Shown here: in pieces, positions 63,016-64,000 of the stretch
Numbering within the stretch: position 1 is the first letter of the stretch
How the letters are laid out: each line of letters opens with the position of its first letter
NCBI GenBank assembly: GCA_018971525.1
Contig: JAGXAR010000008.1
Span: 23,136 to 87,135, forward strand
Origin: Nitrospirota bacterium
GTDB taxonomy: Bacteria > Nitrospirota > Nitrospiria > Nitrospirales > Nitrospiraceae
Reading direction: 5' to 3'
DNA length: 64,000 nt
Position numbers and translations under genes: made by a program
Notes under the pieces: model-generated
Told to the model about the DNA's origin: nothing
Seen by the model: the letters and a program-made list of their open reading frames with translations, nothing else
Database searches by the model: none

Positions 63016-63742
63016 ATGTTTTGGACTGTCGTTCTTGCAGTTGTAGGCGCAATCCCGCAAGCCCTGACTACGTGGCTTGGGTTTCATATCACAGCAAGTC
63101 CAGAAGTTGTGCGCGATCAACACAAGGTGCGACGGTACAGGATTGCATTCGTAGCAATGCTTCTGCTTAGTTTGGTCGTTGCGGGAATAAACGCCTACCG
63201 AGGAACAAAGGTAGAGTACGTTCAGGTTGAGCGTGCTCATCTTGCCATTACGGAGATCTGGGAAACATCTAAACCGGCTTGGCCCCTTGTGGGGGGATCC
63301 CTTAGCTGTAAACTTTAACTATAAGAATGTTGGCAACGGAATGGCCTATAACGCAATTTTTGAAGGCCGCACAGTTTTGAAAACGGACTATTCTCCATAC
63401 AGTGAAAAAGAGTCCATTGAAGAATTCGAGAAATGGTTACAGGCGCGCCCAATAGAAGAAGGATCGAGCCTACCCAAAGACAACCGCGCATGGGCCACGG
63501 CGAAGGGTGCTATTCTGACCCCAGAGGATCTAAATAATCTAGCAAGTGGAAGAAGAGTCGTATACGTGGTCGGCATCCTTCGGTTTCGGGACGATTTCGG
63601 CAAACATACACTGCGGATATGTAGGTATCTGCAACCGCCCGAACCGACCAGAAGTGGGGGAAGGATTGTGTTCGGAACTTGGGCTTATTGCTCTCGCTAT
63701 AATGATGAGGTTGAAGGATGGCTCCAAGGTCCTACCTCGTAG
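63016..63742 (+). pseudogene. Two-helix membrane protein gene broken by a frameshift
   Basis: Two overlapping frames make one sensible protein. The first (63016-63318) gives two membrane helices (about 1-20 and 43-62) and then VEYVQVERAHLAITEIWE. The second (ends at 63742) continues with GDPLAVNFNYKNVGNGMAYN, as in proteins with a conserved FKNxGxTPAxN-type segment. Removing one G from the run of six near 63291-63296 joins them as PLVGDPLAV. So the gene either has a one-base insertion, or the base is a sequencing error. Function unknown. It is AT-rich like the gene before it. Confidence 0.6.
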
Positions 63743-64000
63743 CCAATTAGGTTGCACCTGCACAAAGAGCAAGTGGGCGGCTATCTGCACATGTTAGCGC
63801 CGCTCGCCCTCTCCGCTCCCGCCTACATTATTAGCCCAAAGCCCAGCGTGTTCACCGCATCAGCCAGCACCTTCAGTGGGAACAATTCTCGGTGAGTGTA
63901 ACCGAGATGAACTTCTCCCCCATACCCGTATGCCTGCAGAGCGTGAAGACAATCCGATCGGGTGCGCTGTCAACCGCATGCAGACCTGTGGGAAGGTATG
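63743..64000. other. Window edge, possible remnant of a minus-strand gene
   Basis: About 260 bases with no clear complete gene. On the minus strand, roughly from 63970 to a stop at about 63825, a 45-50 codon stretch reads ALQAYGYGGEVHLGYTHREL followed by a tail ending TLGFGLIM. It has no start codon in the window and a stop just upstream in the same frame. It may be the 3' end of a broken gene, or chance. Confidence 0.25.

Overview
The window is about 60% GC. Its gene content points to a member of the Nitrospirota, most likely Nitrospira. The grounds are a recA-recX-alaS-ruvX-mltG core block, many secreted proteins of types common in that group, and six copies of a long intergenic repeat family whose ends carry AGCAGGATGCT / AGCATCCTGCT. 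I recall such repeats from Nitrospira-type genomes, so this assignment is an inference, not a search result.

Layout. 1-9.0 kb (+): recA, recX, alaS, ruvX, mltG, deoC, a PilZ protein, a divergent deoB homologue and a RidA-like protein. 9.0-11.9 kb (+): two exported repeat proteins, one with IPT/TIG domains and one with YCF48-type repeats. 12.2-22.2 kb (-): rsmE, dnaJ, dnaK, grpE, then coaX, birA, nadC, valS. 22.3-29.7 kb: a 37-residue basic protein, a receiver-domain protein, a HAD hydrolase, a sirtuin, a ketopantoate-reductase fusion, a MATE exporter, a DUF2779-type nuclease and tRNA-Ser(CGA). 30.3-42.0 kb (+): a three-gene lipopeptide cluster of a 3087-residue NRPS (FAAL-ACP-C-A-PCP-C-A-PCP-TE), a cyclic-peptide-type ABC exporter and an Sfp-type phosphopantetheinyl transferase. 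42.1-45.9 kb (-): tadA, a duplicated outer-membrane-type protein, and an ECF sigma / anti-sigma pair. 46.0-53.5 kb (-): a lasso peptide cluster with a one-copy precursor, cyclase, peptidase, PqqD-type recognition protein, PRMT-like methyltransferase, HPr-kinase-like protein and nucleotidyltransferase-like protein, plus a GT-B glycosyltransferase upstream. 53.7-64.0 kb: TPR proteins, a lipoprotein, a PagL-type lipid A deacylase, a SagB-type double nitroreductase, a VanZ-like protein, a single-domain response regulator, an adhesin-E-like protein and two uncharacterised membrane proteins, one frameshifted.

How the genes work together. The lipopeptide genes form a complete minimal set: activate a fatty acid, load it on the ACP, add two residues, release by a thioesterase with a cysteine nucleophile, export, and prime the carrier proteins. 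In the lasso cluster, a sigma70-like promoter lies just upstream of the PqqD gene. From there the genes run recognition protein, peptidase, cyclase, precursor, methyltransferase, kinase, nucleotidyltransferase, mostly with overlapping ends. The predicted core starts at Gly1, closes on Asp9 and ends in Ser-Cys-Leu. I see no dedicated lasso exporter or isopeptidase.

The window also holds a second palindromic element with arms CGTGAAGCGT / ACGCTTCACG, one fragment of which lies in frame inside the nitroreductase linker. No CRISPR array, insertion sequence, prophage or rRNA gene was seen.
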